This document shows, one piece after another, positions 1-8,957 of a stretch of 64,000 nucleotides of DNA. A program made the translations under genes and the position numbers. The first letter of the stretch is position 1. Every line of letters starts with the position of its first letter. A model generated the notes under the pieces. The model saw only the letters and a list, made by a program, of their open reading frames with translations, was not told the origin of the DNA and searched no databases. Source of the stretch: an uncultured Altererythrobacter sp. (lineage in GTDB: Bacteria; Pseudomonadota; Alphaproteobacteria; Sphingomonadales; Sphingomonadaceae); NCBI GenBank assembly GCA_946886565.1, contig CAMPIX010000002.1, forward strand, positions 62,001-126,000. The letters are read 5' to 3'.

Positions 1-1
1 G

Positions 2-394
2 GCGCTGATCGAACGCATGCGCTCGGCCGAGCACCGCCAGGCCGCGGCCGAGGCGCATCGTGCCGAAGCCGTGCGCCAGAAGCTCGAGCAATTGTCCGAG
101 CGCACGCGCTCGCTCTCGCAGCTCTACGCACTGCGCGACACCTCGCGCGACGGGGCGGACCTGCGCAGCGCGAGCCTGCTCGGCAACCACCTGCACGATC
201 TGGGCGCCACCGCCGCGAGACAGGCCGCCGATGCCCGGCGCGAGGCAGACGACCGCCTGGCCGACCTCGCAGTCGCCGACCGCCGGTTGCAGAAGGCCGA
301 GGAAGGCCGCCGCGATCTCGCCCGCGCGATCGTCGAGCGCGCCGCGAAACAGGACCAGATTCCTTCAAGGAAAACTGGCACGCATCTTGAATAG
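2..394 (+). CDS. fliJ: FliJ-like flagellar export protein, 5' partial
   Basis: The reading frame enters from before the window, so the true start is not seen. About 130 codons are visible. They are rich in Ala, Arg, Glu and Leu, with no proline until the last few residues, as expected of a continuous alpha-helical coiled coil. FliJ (about 147 aa) is a coiled-coil soluble part of the flagellar type III export apparatus, linking the FliI ATPase to the FlhA gate. The call rests on this composition and on its place just ahead of fliK; no diagnostic motif was found. FliI and FliH would be expected upstream. Another coiled-coil flagellar chaperone is possible. Confidence 0.6.
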   Translation, partial: ALIERMRSAEHRQAAAEAHRAEAVRQKLEQLSERTRSLSQLYALRDTSRDGADLRSASLLGNHLHDLGATAARQAADARREADDRLADLAVADRRLQKAEEGRRDLARAIVERAAKQDQIPSRKTGTHLE

Positions 395-426
395 ATCGGG
401 GGACAGCAACCGCACACGGCAGGCCG

Positions 427-1833
427 ATGATCTCCCAGCTACTTTCCAAGGCGAAGCTTCCCTCGATCTTCGATCTCGGCGCCGCCGTGCCCGCAGAGGG
501 CGGCGATGGCGGCAAGACCGGTGGTTTCTCCTCGCTTCTCAATGCGCTGGGCGGGCCGTCCTCGGAGGCCGCGAGCGCAGCGATGGCGTCCCTCGAAGGC
601 GAAACTCCTGCCGCCGTGGCCGCGGTCACGCTTGCATCGCCCGGCGAGGGCGGTTTGCCGGCAGCTGCGGTTGCCGCAACCGGCAAGACTTTGCCGCTTG
701 CGCTGCCGGTGCTTGCCGTTCCGGCAACGGGGGAGGGCGATCCGGCCGATCCCACGCTTTCGCTCGCGGCCACGTCGGAGATTCCGAACCCGGCTTCTCC
801 CGAGACCGCCGGCGAGGGTGAGGCGCAGGACAGCGAGAAGGCCGTCGTGGCCGTGGTCGAGGCGACCGCCGTCGCCGCGATACTCTCGAACCAGCTCCCG
901 TCGCAGGCGACGGCCATCACGGCCGACAAGGCGGCTTCCGCAGCCGCCACCGCCCAGTCGGCGACGCGCGCATTTGTCACGCCTCTCCCGCTTCGTCCGG
1001 TCAACGACCGCGCGAGCGCGTCGGCCATCGCAGCGCCCGCGCGCAGCGAGCCGGCTCCCGCACCGTCGGTTGCGCTTCAGGTCGCGCCGCTGCCCGCGAA
1101 TGGCGATCAGCAAGCAACGCCTCGCGACGCGCTCGCTGCCGCCAGGGGTGCCGACGCATCCGCCGTCGAACGCGGCGCCGCGAACGCGGGTGACCGCTCG
1201 GCGCAGCGCGATCCCTCGGGCGAACAGCGCGCGGCGCCCGAACTCGCCGCCAGGCCGGCTGCCAAGGCCACGGCGGAGACGGCCCCGATTCAGTTCTCGC
1301 CGGCGCAGTCGGCCACCACAGCTCCGGTTGTCGCGCAGGCGTCGGCCGAGCCCGCAACCGACGGCGTGCGGCCTTTCGCAGCCGAGCGTCCGGGGTTCGA
1401 AACCCAGGTCGCCCGCGAACTGAGCCGGATCGTCGACAGCCTTTCGGCCGCACGTGAGGCGCTCGCCGCCAAGACCGCCACGCTTGCCTTCGACCACGCC
1501 GACTTCGGCGAGCTCTCGCTCCGCTTCGACCAGCGCCGCGATGGCCAGCTCGCGGTCCAGCTTTCTGCCGCCGACCCCGACGCGCACCGCGCGGTCGCGG
1601 CTGCAGTCGCCGAGCGTCCGGCCTTCGCGCAGACCGACACGGGCGCGAACTCGCAGCAGCAGGGGCAGACCGCGGCCAACGGTTCGGCACGCGGCGCGGC
1701 CGGCGAGCGCGAAGGCAATGCGGCGGGCAACAATGCGGCGCGCCAGGACCGCAACGAACAGCAGCGCGGCCAGCAGGCCCGCGCCGACGACACCAACCGG
1801 GGCGGCGCGGGCCGCTCGGGCATTTTCGCCTGA
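427..1833 (+). CDS. fliK: Flagellar hook-length control protein FliK
   Basis: This 468-residue protein has the usual FliK build: a long low-complexity Ala/Pro/Glu-rich region over roughly the first 320 residues, then a compact C-terminal domain around 325-400 (segment near AFDHADFGELSLRF), then a Gln/Asn/Gly-rich tail. FliK is exported as a molecular ruler; its C-terminal domain contacts FlhB to switch export from hook to filament subunits. The partner flhB lies downstream in the same gene string. The start was taken at the first ATG after the fliJ-like stop; no strong ribosome site is visible. Family assignment relies on architecture and order, because FliK sequences diverge quickly. Confidence 0.85.
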   Translation: MISQLLSKAKLPSIFDLGAAVPAEGGDGGKTGGFSSLLNALGGPSSEAASAAMASLEGETPAAVAAVTLASPGEGGLPAAAVAATGKTLPLALPVLAVPATGEGDPADPTLSLAATSEIPNPASPETAGEGEAQDSEKAVVAVVEATAVAAILSNQLPSQATAITADKAASAAATAQSATRAFVTPLPLRPVNDRASASAIAAPARSEPAPAPSVALQVAPLPANGDQQATPRDALAAARGADASAVERGAANAGDRSAQRDPSGEQRAAPELAARPAAKATAETAPIQFSPAQSATTAPVVAQASAEPATDGVRPFAAERPGFETQVARELSRIVDSLSAAREALAAKTATLAFDHADFGELSLRFDQRRDGQLAVQLSAADPDAHRAVAAAVAERPAFAQTDTGANSQQQGQTAANGSARGAAGEREGNAAGNNAARQDRNEQQRGQQARADDTNRGGAGRSGIFA

Positions 1834-1863
1834 TCGGCGGCCATTTTCACCGGGGACACTGGA

Positions 1864-2448
1864 ATGAGTGACAAGAAAGACAAGAAGGAAAAGACGGGCA
1901 AGGGCAAGGGTCTGCTCAAGCTCGCGCTGGTCGGCATCGTGCTCGCCGGCGCCGGGGGCGGAACGGTGTTCGGCCTGATGGCTGCGGGCGTGATCCAGAC
2001 CGCCGGCGCCGAAGCCAAGGAGACCGGTCCGCAGCTCGTGATCAAGGGCGAGGAAGATCCCTACGCTCCGCCCGCGCCCAAGGGCGAAGCGGAAGGCGGG
2101 GAACTCGTCCATGGCGAAGGCGGCAGCAAGTACCGCACCGCCTATTTCAGTTTCGCCGAGGATTTCACCTCGAATCTCAAGAACAGCGATGGCCTGATTC
2201 AGGTTAGTCTCGCCGCTTCGACCCGGCGTGACGGGCGCGTGCTGATGTGGCTCGACGAGCACCATCTCGCGATTCGCTCGCGCATTCTGGTCGAACTGGC
2301 CGACACCCCCGAGGAGGAGGTGATGTCGAGCGCGGGCAAAAGGAAGCTGCAAAAGCGCCTGACCAAGGCGGTGAACGACGTGCTGGTCGAGCAGGAAGGC
2401 TTCGGCGGGGTCGACAACGTCTACTTCCGGACCTTCATCGTCCAATGA
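1864..2448 (+). CDS. fliL: Flagellar basal body-associated protein FliL
   Basis: A 194-residue single-pass inner-membrane protein. A lysine-rich cytoplasmic N-terminus (about residues 3-16) precedes one hydrophobic segment (about 19-43) rich in Gly and Ala. A flexible acidic linker follows, then the conserved periplasmic FliL domain from about residue 95, ending in the family-typical pattern VYFRTFIVQ. FliL surrounds the stator and stabilises the MotAB complex under load. The ATG follows the fliK stop by 30 bp with GGGGACACTGGA before it. Its TGA overlaps the first ATG of fliM, indicating translational coupling. Confidence 0.93.
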   Translation: MSDKKDKKEKTGKGKGLLKLALVGIVLAGAGGGTVFGLMAAGVIQTAGAEAKETGPQLVIKGEEDPYAPPAPKGEAEGGELVHGEGGSKYRTAYFSFAEDFTSNLKNSDGLIQVSLAASTRRDGRVLMWLDEHHLAIRSRILVELADTPEEEVMSSAGKRKLQKRLTKAVNDVLVEQEGFGGVDNVYFRTFIVQ

Positions 2449-3362
2449 TGCAGCATTCGGTCCCCAAGGCCTCCGGGCGCGCGGCCAATCACTGCGCCGC
2501 GCTGCTCAGCCAGCGCGAAACGCAGGTCGATCTCGGCCCCGAGTTCGAGCGCTTCGGCGCGCGGCTGGCGGGCGCGCTGCGCGCCTGCGCGGCCGCGATG
2601 ACCGACGATGCCGAAGTGCGGATCGCTTCGCTCGGCGCACAGACGATCTCCGGCGCCCAGCTTCCCGAGCAATGCGCGCCGCTCGTCGCCACCAGCCGCC
2701 ACCTGTTCGGCATGGCGGGCCATGTGCTCTTTCTCGCGCTCGACGGGCGCGCGATTCTCGAACAGCTCGACCGCACTTTCGGCGGGTCGGGCGAAGTCGG
2801 CGAGCCGCTGCCCCCGCGCCTGCCGCACACCGCCAGCCTGCTTGCGCAGCGGCTCGAGAAGCAGGTCGTGGCGACGATCGCCGGCGAACTCGGGGGGCTC
2901 GATTTCCGGCCCGACGCGATGGTCGCCGACCGGCGTGCGCCGTTCCTGCCCGACGCAGAGCTCACCGTGCTCGCGCTCGAGGTTTCCGCGCAAGGCCGCG
3001 AATGGCGCGTGGTACTCGCGGTGGAAACCGCCGCCCTCTCGTCGCTCCTGCCCAAGCGCGCCTCGGCCCCTCGCGCCCCGACGTCGCGCCGCAAGCCGGG
3101 GATCGACGAGGCGCCCTTCGCCGACCTGCCGCTCTCCGCCGGAGCGCGGCTGGTCGATATGGCGATGCCGCTCCACCGGGTGGCCACGATCGCACCGGGC
3201 ACCGTGCTTCCGATCATGGTTGCGCGCAGCGTGCCGTTGCAGGTGGGCGAGATCGTCATCGCCCGCGGCACTGTGGGCGAAGTGGACGATCAGGTCGCGC
3301 TCCAGATCACTCAGACTTTCACCGGCCACAGAACACCCGGCCAGAGAACCACCGAAAGGTAA
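2445..3362 (+). CDS. fliM: Flagellar motor switch protein FliM (divergent, short)
   Basis: A 305-residue FliM/FliN-family protein of the cytoplasmic C-ring. The middle domain carries the segment LDRTFGGSGEV, matching the FliM FGG loop. The C-terminal SpoA-like domain (about 220-300) includes PLQVGEIVIARGTVGEV and aligns with FliN next door. The gene starts at one of two adjacent ATGs (2445 or 2448) overlapping the fliL stop. The N-terminus reads AALLSQRETQVDL and lacks the canonical EIDALL CheY-phosphate-binding stretch, so control of rotation may differ or need another contact. It is somewhat shorter than typical FliM (about 330 aa), in line with other sphingomonad proteins. Confidence 0.88.
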   Translation: MMQHSVPKASGRAANHCAALLSQRETQVDLGPEFERFGARLAGALRACAAAMTDDAEVRIASLGAQTISGAQLPEQCAPLVATSRHLFGMAGHVLFLALDGRAILEQLDRTFGGSGEVGEPLPPRLPHTASLLAQRLEKQVVATIAGELGGLDFRPDAMVADRRAPFLPDAELTVLALEVSAQGREWRVVLAVETAALSSLLPKRASAPRAPTSRRKPGIDEAPFADLPLSAGARLVDMAMPLHRVATIAPGTVLPIMVARSVPLQVGEIVIARGTVGEVDDQVALQITQTFTGHRTPGQRTTER

Positions 3363-3367
3363 ACCCG

Positions 3368-3694
3368 ATGAACGACGCAACCCAGGGCTTCGGCCTGATC
3401 CAGGACATCGACGTCCGCCTGACGGTCGAACTCGGCCGCACCCAGATGAACCTGCGCGAGGTCCTCGATCTCGCCGAGGAGAGCGTGGTCATGCTCGACC
3501 GCCTGACCGACGAGCCGCTCGATGTGCTGGTCAACGGCAAGCTGATCGCCAAGGGCGAGGTGGTGGCCGAAGGCAACCGCTTCGGCTTGCGTATTCTCGA
3601 GCTGGTCGGCGACAGCCGCAACGCGCCTGCGCGCGAACGCCGCGCGCCGCCGATCGAAGTCACGCCCGCTACTCCGGTGGAAAGCGCCGCCTGA
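3368..3694 (+). CDS. fliN: Flagellar motor switch protein FliN
   Basis: A 108-residue SpoA-domain protein. The core at about residues 13-80 has the standard FliN pattern: IDVRLTVELGRTQMNLREVL, then a segment ending LDVLVNGKLIAKGEVV and the GLRILEL strand. FliN forms the lower part of the C-ring with FliM and docks the FliH/FliI export ATPase. It begins 5 bp after the fliM stop, preceded by GAAAGGTAA, which can serve as ribosome site. The TGA stop overlaps the ATG of fliO by one base. Length and motifs are normal. Confidence 0.94.
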   Translation: MNDATQGFGLIQDIDVRLTVELGRTQMNLREVLDLAEESVVMLDRLTDEPLDVLVNGKLIAKGEVVAEGNRFGLRILELVGDSRNAPARERRAPPIEVTPATPVESAA

Positions 3695-3978
3695 TGTTCT
3701 GGTACGTCGTCAAGTTGCTGGTGCTGCTGCCGCTGATCGGCCTGATGATCTGGGGCAGCCTCAAGCTGGCCCAGCGCATGCAGGGCAAGTTCGGCGCGCC
3801 GCAGGGCGGGACCAAGGCGGTGCGGATCGTCGAGACGACCATGATCTCGCCCACGATGCGCCTCGCGGTGATCGAATTCCACGGGCGCGAGATCCTCGTC
3901 TCGACCTCGCGGGCCGGGCTGACCCGTCTCGCCGAAGCGCCCGCGCGCGCCACAGCGCTGGAGGAAACCATAGCATGA
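3694..3978 (+). CDS. fliO: Flagellar biosynthesis protein FliO
   Basis: A 94-residue membrane protein: one N-terminal hydrophobic segment (about residues 4-24, FWYVVKLLVLLPLIGLMIWG), then a small basic cytoplasmic domain with the strand pattern VRIVETTMISPTMRLAVIEF followed by GREILVSTS. This is the FliO/FliZ signature. FliO assists assembly and stability of the FliP ring during construction of the flagellar export gate. It lies between fliN and fliP, the standard position. Its ATG overlaps the fliN stop and its own stop overlaps the fliP start by 4 bp. Confidence 0.88.
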   Translation: MFWYVVKLLVLLPLIGLMIWGSLKLAQRMQGKFGAPQGGTKAVRIVETTMISPTMRLAVIEFHGREILVSTSRAGLTRLAEAPARATALEETIA

Positions 3979-4730
3979 AGCGGCTGACCGCTGTTCCGGG
4001 CGCGCTCGCCGCGCTCGCCCTGCCTGCGGTCGCGAAGGCTCAGGCCGCCGTGCCGGGCGCGCTCGACCGCGCGTTCGGCGAGCTCGGCGGCGCCGGCGGC
4101 GAACCGCTGAGCATGTCGCTCCAGCTCCTCCTGGTGATGGGGCTGCTGACGATCCTGCCGGCGCTGGTTCTGATGATGACCAGCTTCACCCGGATCGTCG
4201 TGGTGCTAGCGATCCTGCGCCAGGCTCTCGGCCTCCAGCAGTCGCCGCCCAACCAGGTGCTGATCGGCCTCTCGCTGTTCCTTTCGCTGTTCATCATGGC
4301 GCCCACCCTCGAGCGGGTGAACGACGCCGCGATCGCGCCCTATGCCGCGGGGCAGATGAATGCGGAGCAGGCGATCGAGGTGGCGGGCGACCAGTTCCAT
4401 GCCTTCATGATCCGCCAGACCCGCGAGCGCGACCTGCAGATGTTCGCCGACATTGCCGACGCGCCGAAATTCGTCAGCCCGCAGGACGTGCCCTTTTCGA
4501 TCCTGCTCCCGGCTTTCGTGACCAGCGAACTGAAGACCGCGTTCCAGATCGGCTTCATGCTCTTCCTGCCGTTCCTGGTGATCGACCTCGTGGTATCGAG
4601 CGTGCTGATGAGCCTGGGCATGATGATGATGAGCCCGATGCTCGTCTCGCTGCCGTTCAAGCTGCTGCTGTTCGTCCTCGTCGACGGGTGGGCGCTGCTG
4701 ATGGGCTCGCTCGCGGCCAGTTTCGCCTAG
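3975..4730 (+). CDS. fliP: Flagellar export gate protein FliP
   Basis: A 251-residue polytopic protein with a cleavable N-terminal signal (residues about 1-24, ending AKAQA), as known for FliP, and four hydrophobic segments. Family hallmarks include LVLMMTSFTRIVVVLAILRQALG, followed by QSPPNQVLIGLSLFL, and near the end VDGWALLMGSL. FliP forms the pentameric core of the FliPQR export gate. It overlaps fliO by 4 bp (ATGA), and fliQ follows 2 bp after its stop. Full length. Confidence 0.97.
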   Translation: MKRLTAVPGALAALALPAVAKAQAAVPGALDRAFGELGGAGGEPLSMSLQLLLVMGLLTILPALVLMMTSFTRIVVVLAILRQALGLQQSPPNQVLIGLSLFLSLFIMAPTLERVNDAAIAPYAAGQMNAEQAIEVAGDQFHAFMIRQTRERDLQMFADIADAPKFVSPQDVPFSILLPAFVTSELKTAFQIGFMLFLPFLVIDLVVSSVLMSLGMMMMSPMLVSLPFKLLLFVLVDGWALLMGSLAASFA

Positions 4731-4732
4731 CC

Positions 4733-5005
4733 ATGGACGAGCTTCCCATCCTCCTCGCCCTGGCGGACCGCATGTTGTGGATCACCGCGCTGGTCGCGGC
4801 CCCCGTGCTGCTTGCCGCGCTCGCGATCGGCCTCGTCGTGGGGCTGGTCCAGGCGGCGACCTCGGTCAACGAGCAGACGCTGACTTTCGTGCCCAAGCTA
4901 GCCGCGGTGGCGCTCGTGCTGGTGCTTTTCGGTGCCTCGATGATGGCGCTGCTGGGCGACTTCATGCAGGAAATCTTCATGGAAATCGCCAGGATCGGCC
5001 AGTGA
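4733..5005 (+). CDS. fliQ: Flagellar export gate protein FliQ
   Basis: A 90-residue protein with two hydrophobic hairpin segments (about 15-38 and 48-75) separated by the conserved loop QAATSVNEQTLTFVPKL, the FliQ signature. It packs around FliP and FliR in the export gate. The chosen ATG lies 2 bp after the fliP stop. An in-frame ATG further upstream would run into fliP and lacks homology. The TGA stop overlaps the GTG start of fliR. Confidence 0.95.
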   Translation: MDELPILLALADRMLWITALVAAPVLLAALAIGLVVGLVQAATSVNEQTLTFVPKLAAVALVLVLFGASMMALLGDFMQEIFMEIARIGQ

Positions 5006-5787
5006 TCGCACTCGATCTGGGTCTCGGCGCGATCGAACAGGATTTCTGGCGCGTGGTGTTCCTGATGACCCGCATCGGCGCGGGTCTTGTCGCCGCCCCG
5101 TTCTTCGGCGCGGCCTCGATCCCGATCACGGTGCGCGTGTGCCTGACCGGGGCGCTGGCGATCTTCGTCGGCGTCTGGCTGCCGGCGATCGAGCCGCCGG
5201 AGGCGCTGTTCTCTACCGCCGGGCTGATGGCGGTCGCGGGAGAGGTCGCGATCGGGCTCGCGCTCGGCTTCGTACTGCAGATCGCTTTCGCCGCGCCGAC
5301 GATCGCCGCGGAGGTCATCAGCGGCGCGATGGGGATGAGCATGGCAATGGCGGCCGACCCGAGCGGCGGCGGCCAGACGACCGCGTTCGGCCAGTATTTC
5401 ACCATCGTGCTGACGCTGATCTTCCTCGCGCTCGGCGCGCACCTGCACTGGATTGCGCTGCTGGTCGAAAGCTACCGCGCCTTCCCGCCGGGCGACACCT
5501 GGATGGGAGCCGACGGGTTCGGCCAGGTGGCGAGCTTCGCCGGATCGATGTTCGAGACCGCGGTGCGCATCGCGCTGCCGATCACGCTCGTGCTGCTGCT
5601 GGTGCAGATGGTCACCGGCGTGCTCAGCCGCTCGGCTCCGGCGCTCAACCTCTTCGCGCTCGGCCTGCCGGCAGGCGTGCTCGCGGGGATCGCCGCGCTG
5701 ATCATTGCCGCGCCGATGATCTACGACCAGTTCGGCGACATCGTGCAGCTTTCGATCGATCAGGCTTCGCGGGTGCTGGTGCGATGA
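5002..5787 (+). CDS. fliR: Flagellar export gate protein FliR (GTG start)
   Basis: A 261-residue polytopic protein and the third component of the FliPQR gate. It begins with a GTG codon inside the overlap GTGA with fliQ; the first residues MIALDLGLGAIEQDFWRVVF fit the FliR N-terminus, and no ATG lies nearby. Hydrophobic segments are spread through the protein. Family patterns include MTRIGAGLVAAPFFG, with IPITVRVCL just after it, and NLFALGLPAGVLAG. The stop overlaps the flhB ATG by 4 bp. Confidence 0.95.
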   Translation: MIALDLGLGAIEQDFWRVVFLMTRIGAGLVAAPFFGAASIPITVRVCLTGALAIFVGVWLPAIEPPEALFSTAGLMAVAGEVAIGLALGFVLQIAFAAPTIAAEVISGAMGMSMAMAADPSGGGQTTAFGQYFTIVLTLIFLALGAHLHWIALLVESYRAFPPGDTWMGADGFGQVASFAGSMFETAVRIALPITLVLLLVQMVTGVLSRSAPALNLFALGLPAGVLAGIAALIIAAPMIYDQFGDIVQLSIDQASRVLVR

Positions 5788-6917
5788 GTGAAACCGCCGG
5801 CGAAAAGACTTTCGCGCCGACCGCCAAGAAGAAGCGCGACGCCGCGAAAAAGGGCGACGTCCTTCGCTCGCGCGAGGCGACGACCGCCGCGGCGATCCTG
5901 TTCGGCGCGGCCTGGCTGATGTTCGCAGGACCCTGGCTGTTCGACGAAATGAGCCAGATCGTGCGCGAAAGCCTGGTATTCGACCGCGGCGAGATGATCG
6001 ATTTCCAGCCCGGCCGGATGATGACCGCCGGCCTCCTCGTCGCGCTGCCGCCGATCTTCACCATCGCGGTGCCGATGGTTCTTCTCGCGTTCGTGACCCA
6101 GCTCGGTTTCGGCGGCAGCGAAGGGCGCTGGGTCAACGAGAACATGGGCTGGAAGGGCTCACGCATAAATCCGCTTTCGGGCCTCAAGCGCATGTTCGGC
6201 CCGACCGGCTGGATCGAGATGGGCAAGGGCATCCTCAAGGTCGGTCTGCTCGGCGCGATCGCGTGGTACTGGGGCCGGTCCTGGCTCGACACGATCATGG
6301 GGCTAGGCAGCGGCAACCTGTCGCAGCAGCTCACCGCCGCCTGGGGCGCGATAATTTCGCTGTTGTTCGCCCTCGCGGGCGGCCTCGTGGTGATCGCGCT
6401 GGTCGACGTGCCGATCCAGTGGCTGCGCCGCAACCAGCGGCTCAAGATGAGCCATCAGGAGATGCGCGACGAGCACAAGGAAAGCGAAGGCTCGCCCGAG
6501 GCCAAGGCGCAGCGCCGCCAGCGCCAGCGCGAGATCGCGATGGGCGGGGTGGCGCATGCGATGCGCGAGGCGCAGTTCGTGCTCACCAACCCGACCCACT
6601 TTGCGGTCGCGATGGTCTACGATCCCGACAAGGCTGCCGCGCCGCTGGTGCTCGCCAAGGGTCGCGGCGACAAGGCGGCGGCGATGAAGGAGCTTGCGCG
6701 TGAATACGGCGTGCCGATGCTCGAATATCCGCAGCTCGCGCGCTCGGTCTACTATACCACGCGCGAAAACCAGACGATCCGCGAGGAACTCTACGCTGCG
6801 ATCGCCTCGGTGCTCGCTTTCGTCTTCTCGCTCAAGCGCGGCGAGCAGCGCCCGATGCCGGCAATCGACGTTCCGGTCGAGCTGCGCTTCGACGCCGACG
6901 GGCGGCTCGCCTCTTAA
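5784..6917 (+). CDS. flhB: Flagellar export switch protein FlhB
   Basis: A 377-residue protein. Four membrane segments lie in about residues 30-210 after a basic N-terminus (KTFAPTAKKKRDAAKKGDVL, typical of FlhB). A cytoplasmic domain follows with the self-cleavage motif NPTH at Asn269-Pro270, the same position as in enterobacterial FlhB. Autocleavage changes export specificity from rod/hook to filament subunits after the FliK signal. It starts in an ATGA overlap with fliR and closes the export-gate block; fliD follows after 30 bp. Confidence 0.97.
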   Translation: MSETAGEKTFAPTAKKKRDAAKKGDVLRSREATTAAAILFGAAWLMFAGPWLFDEMSQIVRESLVFDRGEMIDFQPGRMMTAGLLVALPPIFTIAVPMVLLAFVTQLGFGGSEGRWVNENMGWKGSRINPLSGLKRMFGPTGWIEMGKGILKVGLLGAIAWYWGRSWLDTIMGLGSGNLSQQLTAAWGAIISLLFALAGGLVVIALVDVPIQWLRRNQRLKMSHQEMRDEHKESEGSPEAKAQRRQRQREIAMGGVAHAMREAQFVLTNPTHFAVAMVYDPDKAAAPLVLAKGRGDKAAAMKELAREYGVPMLEYPQLARSVYYTTRENQTIREELYAAIASVLAFVFSLKRGEQRPMPAIDVPVELRFDADGRLAS

Positions 6918-6947
6918 GCTGCGCCGCACGGAGCCGTTCTCAGGATC

Positions 6948-8369
6948 ATGAGCGAAGTATCGTCCATCATCACCGCCCTCGGGGGAGGAAGCGGGATCGA
7001 CATGGTCAAACTGGCCAGCGATCTCGCCGACGCGCAGTTCGCGCTGCGCAACGACCGGCTCGCCGAAAAGAGCGAAGTGCTCGAACGGCAGATTTCGGCC
7101 GCCTCCTCGCTCAAGAACACGCTGTCGCTGCTCGCGGGCGCGCTCGGCGATCGCGTGCGCGCGGGCGACCTCGCGGTGACGCCGCGGATTGCCAATCCTT
7201 CGGTCGCCACCGCGACCAGCCCGCTGGGCACCATGGGCGAGGGATCGTACAGTCTCGAGGTTCTGTCGCTCGCGCGCAATCAGACGCTCGCCAGCACCGC
7301 TTTCGCCGGATCCGATACGCCGGTCGGCGCCGGATCGCTCACGTTCCGCTTCGGTGCGACCGACGGCACGAGCTTCACCGAAGACGCCGCGCACCCCGCG
7401 GTGACCGTGACGATCGGGAGCGGCGCGACGCTTTCGGACGTGGCGAATGCGATCAATGCGCAGGACGCCGGGCTTACCGCCTATGTCGCGCAAACCGCGC
7501 AGGGCGCGCAACTCGTCTTCAAGGGCGAGGAAGGCGTGCAGAACGGCTTCATCATCGAAGCGACCGAGACAGTGGGCGAGGAAGGGCTTGCCGCGCTCGC
7601 CTGGAACCCGGCCGCGGGCGGCGATCCGGCGCTGCTTCTCGCCGCGTCGGCCGATGCGCAGTTCGAACTCGACGGTCTCGCGATGACCAGCGCGAGCAAC
7701 GATGTCGGCGCGGTCGCACCCGGCCTCGCGCTTACGCTCACCGGCACCAACGCGGGCGCGCCGACGACGATCGAGTTTCCGAGCCCGGTGGCCAACATCT
7801 CCTCGGCGATGGCGGACCTCGTGAGCGCGATCAACGAGGTCGCGAGCGAGCTCAATGCCGCGACCGATCCGATCGCGGGGGATCTCGCGCGCGATCCGGG
7901 CGCGCGGGCGCTTAAACGCACACTCTCCGGCCTCGCGGGCATGGAGATCATGCCCAATGCGCCCGCGGGCGCGCCGCGCACGCTGTCAGATCTCGGGCTT
8001 GCGATCGAACGCGACGGCACGTTCCGGCTCGACACAGCACGGCTCCAGGCCACGCTCGAGCGCGATCCCGCCGCCGTCGCGGCGATGTTCACCACCGGCC
8101 TATTCGGCGTCTATGCGACGTTCGACAGCATCTCTCGGGCGGCTTCGTCGAGCATCGATCCCGGCTCGCTCGCGGGATCGATCGCCCGCTATCAGTCGCA
8201 GTCGGAGCAGGTCTCGGAAGACGCGGCCAAGCTGCTGGACCAGCAGGAACGGCTGCGGGCGACGATGATCGCGCGCTTCGCCAAAGCCGATGTCCGCATC
8301 GGCCAGTCGCAATCGACGCTGTCGTTCCTGCAGTCGCAGATCGACGCGTGGAACTCGTCGAAGGATTAG
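6948..8369 (+). CDS. fliD: Flagellar filament cap protein FliD (HAP2)
   Basis: A 473-residue protein. The N-terminus contains the FliD pattern GGGSGIDMVKLASDLADAQF, followed by a heptad-rich helix (about 20-55). The C-terminal region (about 300-470) ends in long helices with LLDQQERLRATMIARFAKAD and the pairing pattern SQSTLSFLQSQIDAW, as in FliD terminal coiled coils. FliD caps the growing filament and promotes flagellin folding. Variable immunoglobulin-like domains fill the middle. The gene follows flhB by 30 bp, and its presumed chaperone fliS follows directly. Confidence 0.92.
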   Translation: MSEVSSIITALGGGSGIDMVKLASDLADAQFALRNDRLAEKSEVLERQISAASSLKNTLSLLAGALGDRVRAGDLAVTPRIANPSVATATSPLGTMGEGSYSLEVLSLARNQTLASTAFAGSDTPVGAGSLTFRFGATDGTSFTEDAAHPAVTVTIGSGATLSDVANAINAQDAGLTAYVAQTAQGAQLVFKGEEGVQNGFIIEATETVGEEGLAALAWNPAAGGDPALLLAASADAQFELDGLAMTSASNDVGAVAPGLALTLTGTNAGAPTTIEFPSPVANISSAMADLVSAINEVASELNAATDPIAGDLARDPGARALKRTLSGLAGMEIMPNAPAGAPRTLSDLGLAIERDGTFRLDTARLQATLERDPAAVAAMFTTGLFGVYATFDSISRAASSSIDPGSLAGSIARYQSQSEQVSEDAAKLLDQQERLRATMIARFAKADVRIGQSQSTLSFLQSQIDAWNSSKD

Positions 8370-8379
8370 GATCCGACCG

Positions 8380-8754
8380 ATGCTCGCGCTCAACAATCCT
8401 CACGAGGCCTATCGCCGCAGCGCGTTCGACGCGCGCGTGCAGGGCGGCGATTCGGCTGCGCTGGTGCAGCTCTGTCTCGAGCAGGCGATCGCCGGGCTCG
8501 GCTCGGCGCAGTTCGCGCAGGAGCGGGGCGACCCGTCGCTGCGCAGCAAGGCGCTCACCCGCGCGCTGACCGCGATCACCGCTCTGGAGATGGGCGTCGA
8601 CCGCGAGGCGCCGCTCGCTCAGGCGTTGCTCCAGGTCTATGGAGCGGCTCGCCAGGCGGTCCTCGCGAGTGTGCTCGATTTCAACCCCGAGCTGCTGGCC
8701 TCGGTGCGCAACGATTTCCTCGAAATCGCCGCTGCGCTGCGCAATCCCGGATGA
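8380..8754 (+). CDS. fliS: Flagellar export chaperone FliS
   Basis: A 124-residue all-helical protein starting MLALNNPHEAYRRSAFDARV, close to the FliS N-terminal pattern (Y-x3-x2-TA). FliS binds the C-terminal helices of flagellin in the cytoplasm and keeps it unpolymerised before export. The ATG lies 10 bp after the fliD stop, preceded by TTAGGATCC as a weak ribosome site. The length is slightly below the 130-residue norm. It ends the flagellar string; no flagellin gene follows in this window. Confidence 0.85.
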   Translation: MLALNNPHEAYRRSAFDARVQGGDSAALVQLCLEQAIAGLGSAQFAQERGDPSLRSKALTRALTAITALEMGVDREAPLAQALLQVYGAARQAVLASVLDFNPELLASVRNDFLEIAAALRNPG

Positions 8755-8957
8755 TGGCGCGGTCTACCGATTAGTCGCACCGGCTAACCGGTCCATTTGC
8801 AGATTTGCAATTGCGATAGCCTTGCCAATAGTTTATTCGCGCGCCATCGAACCGGGGGGTTTGATCGGGTTAGCGGCTGCGGGGATTCTGCGCCGCCGTC
8901 GTGCGATAATACCACGATGGACCTGTGGGGTGGGCAAACGGTTCGAGTGAGTTTTCC

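Noticed and set aside
439..2445. Very long open frame (668 codons) on the minus strand opposite fliK and fliL
   Set aside because: Arg/Gly/Ala-rich composition with no domain; a mirror effect of GC-rich codons in the real flagellar genes.
8755..8957. Small RNA or sigma54 promoter after fliS
   Set aside because: No GG-N10-GC element with correct flanks and no terminator-ended structure could be supported.
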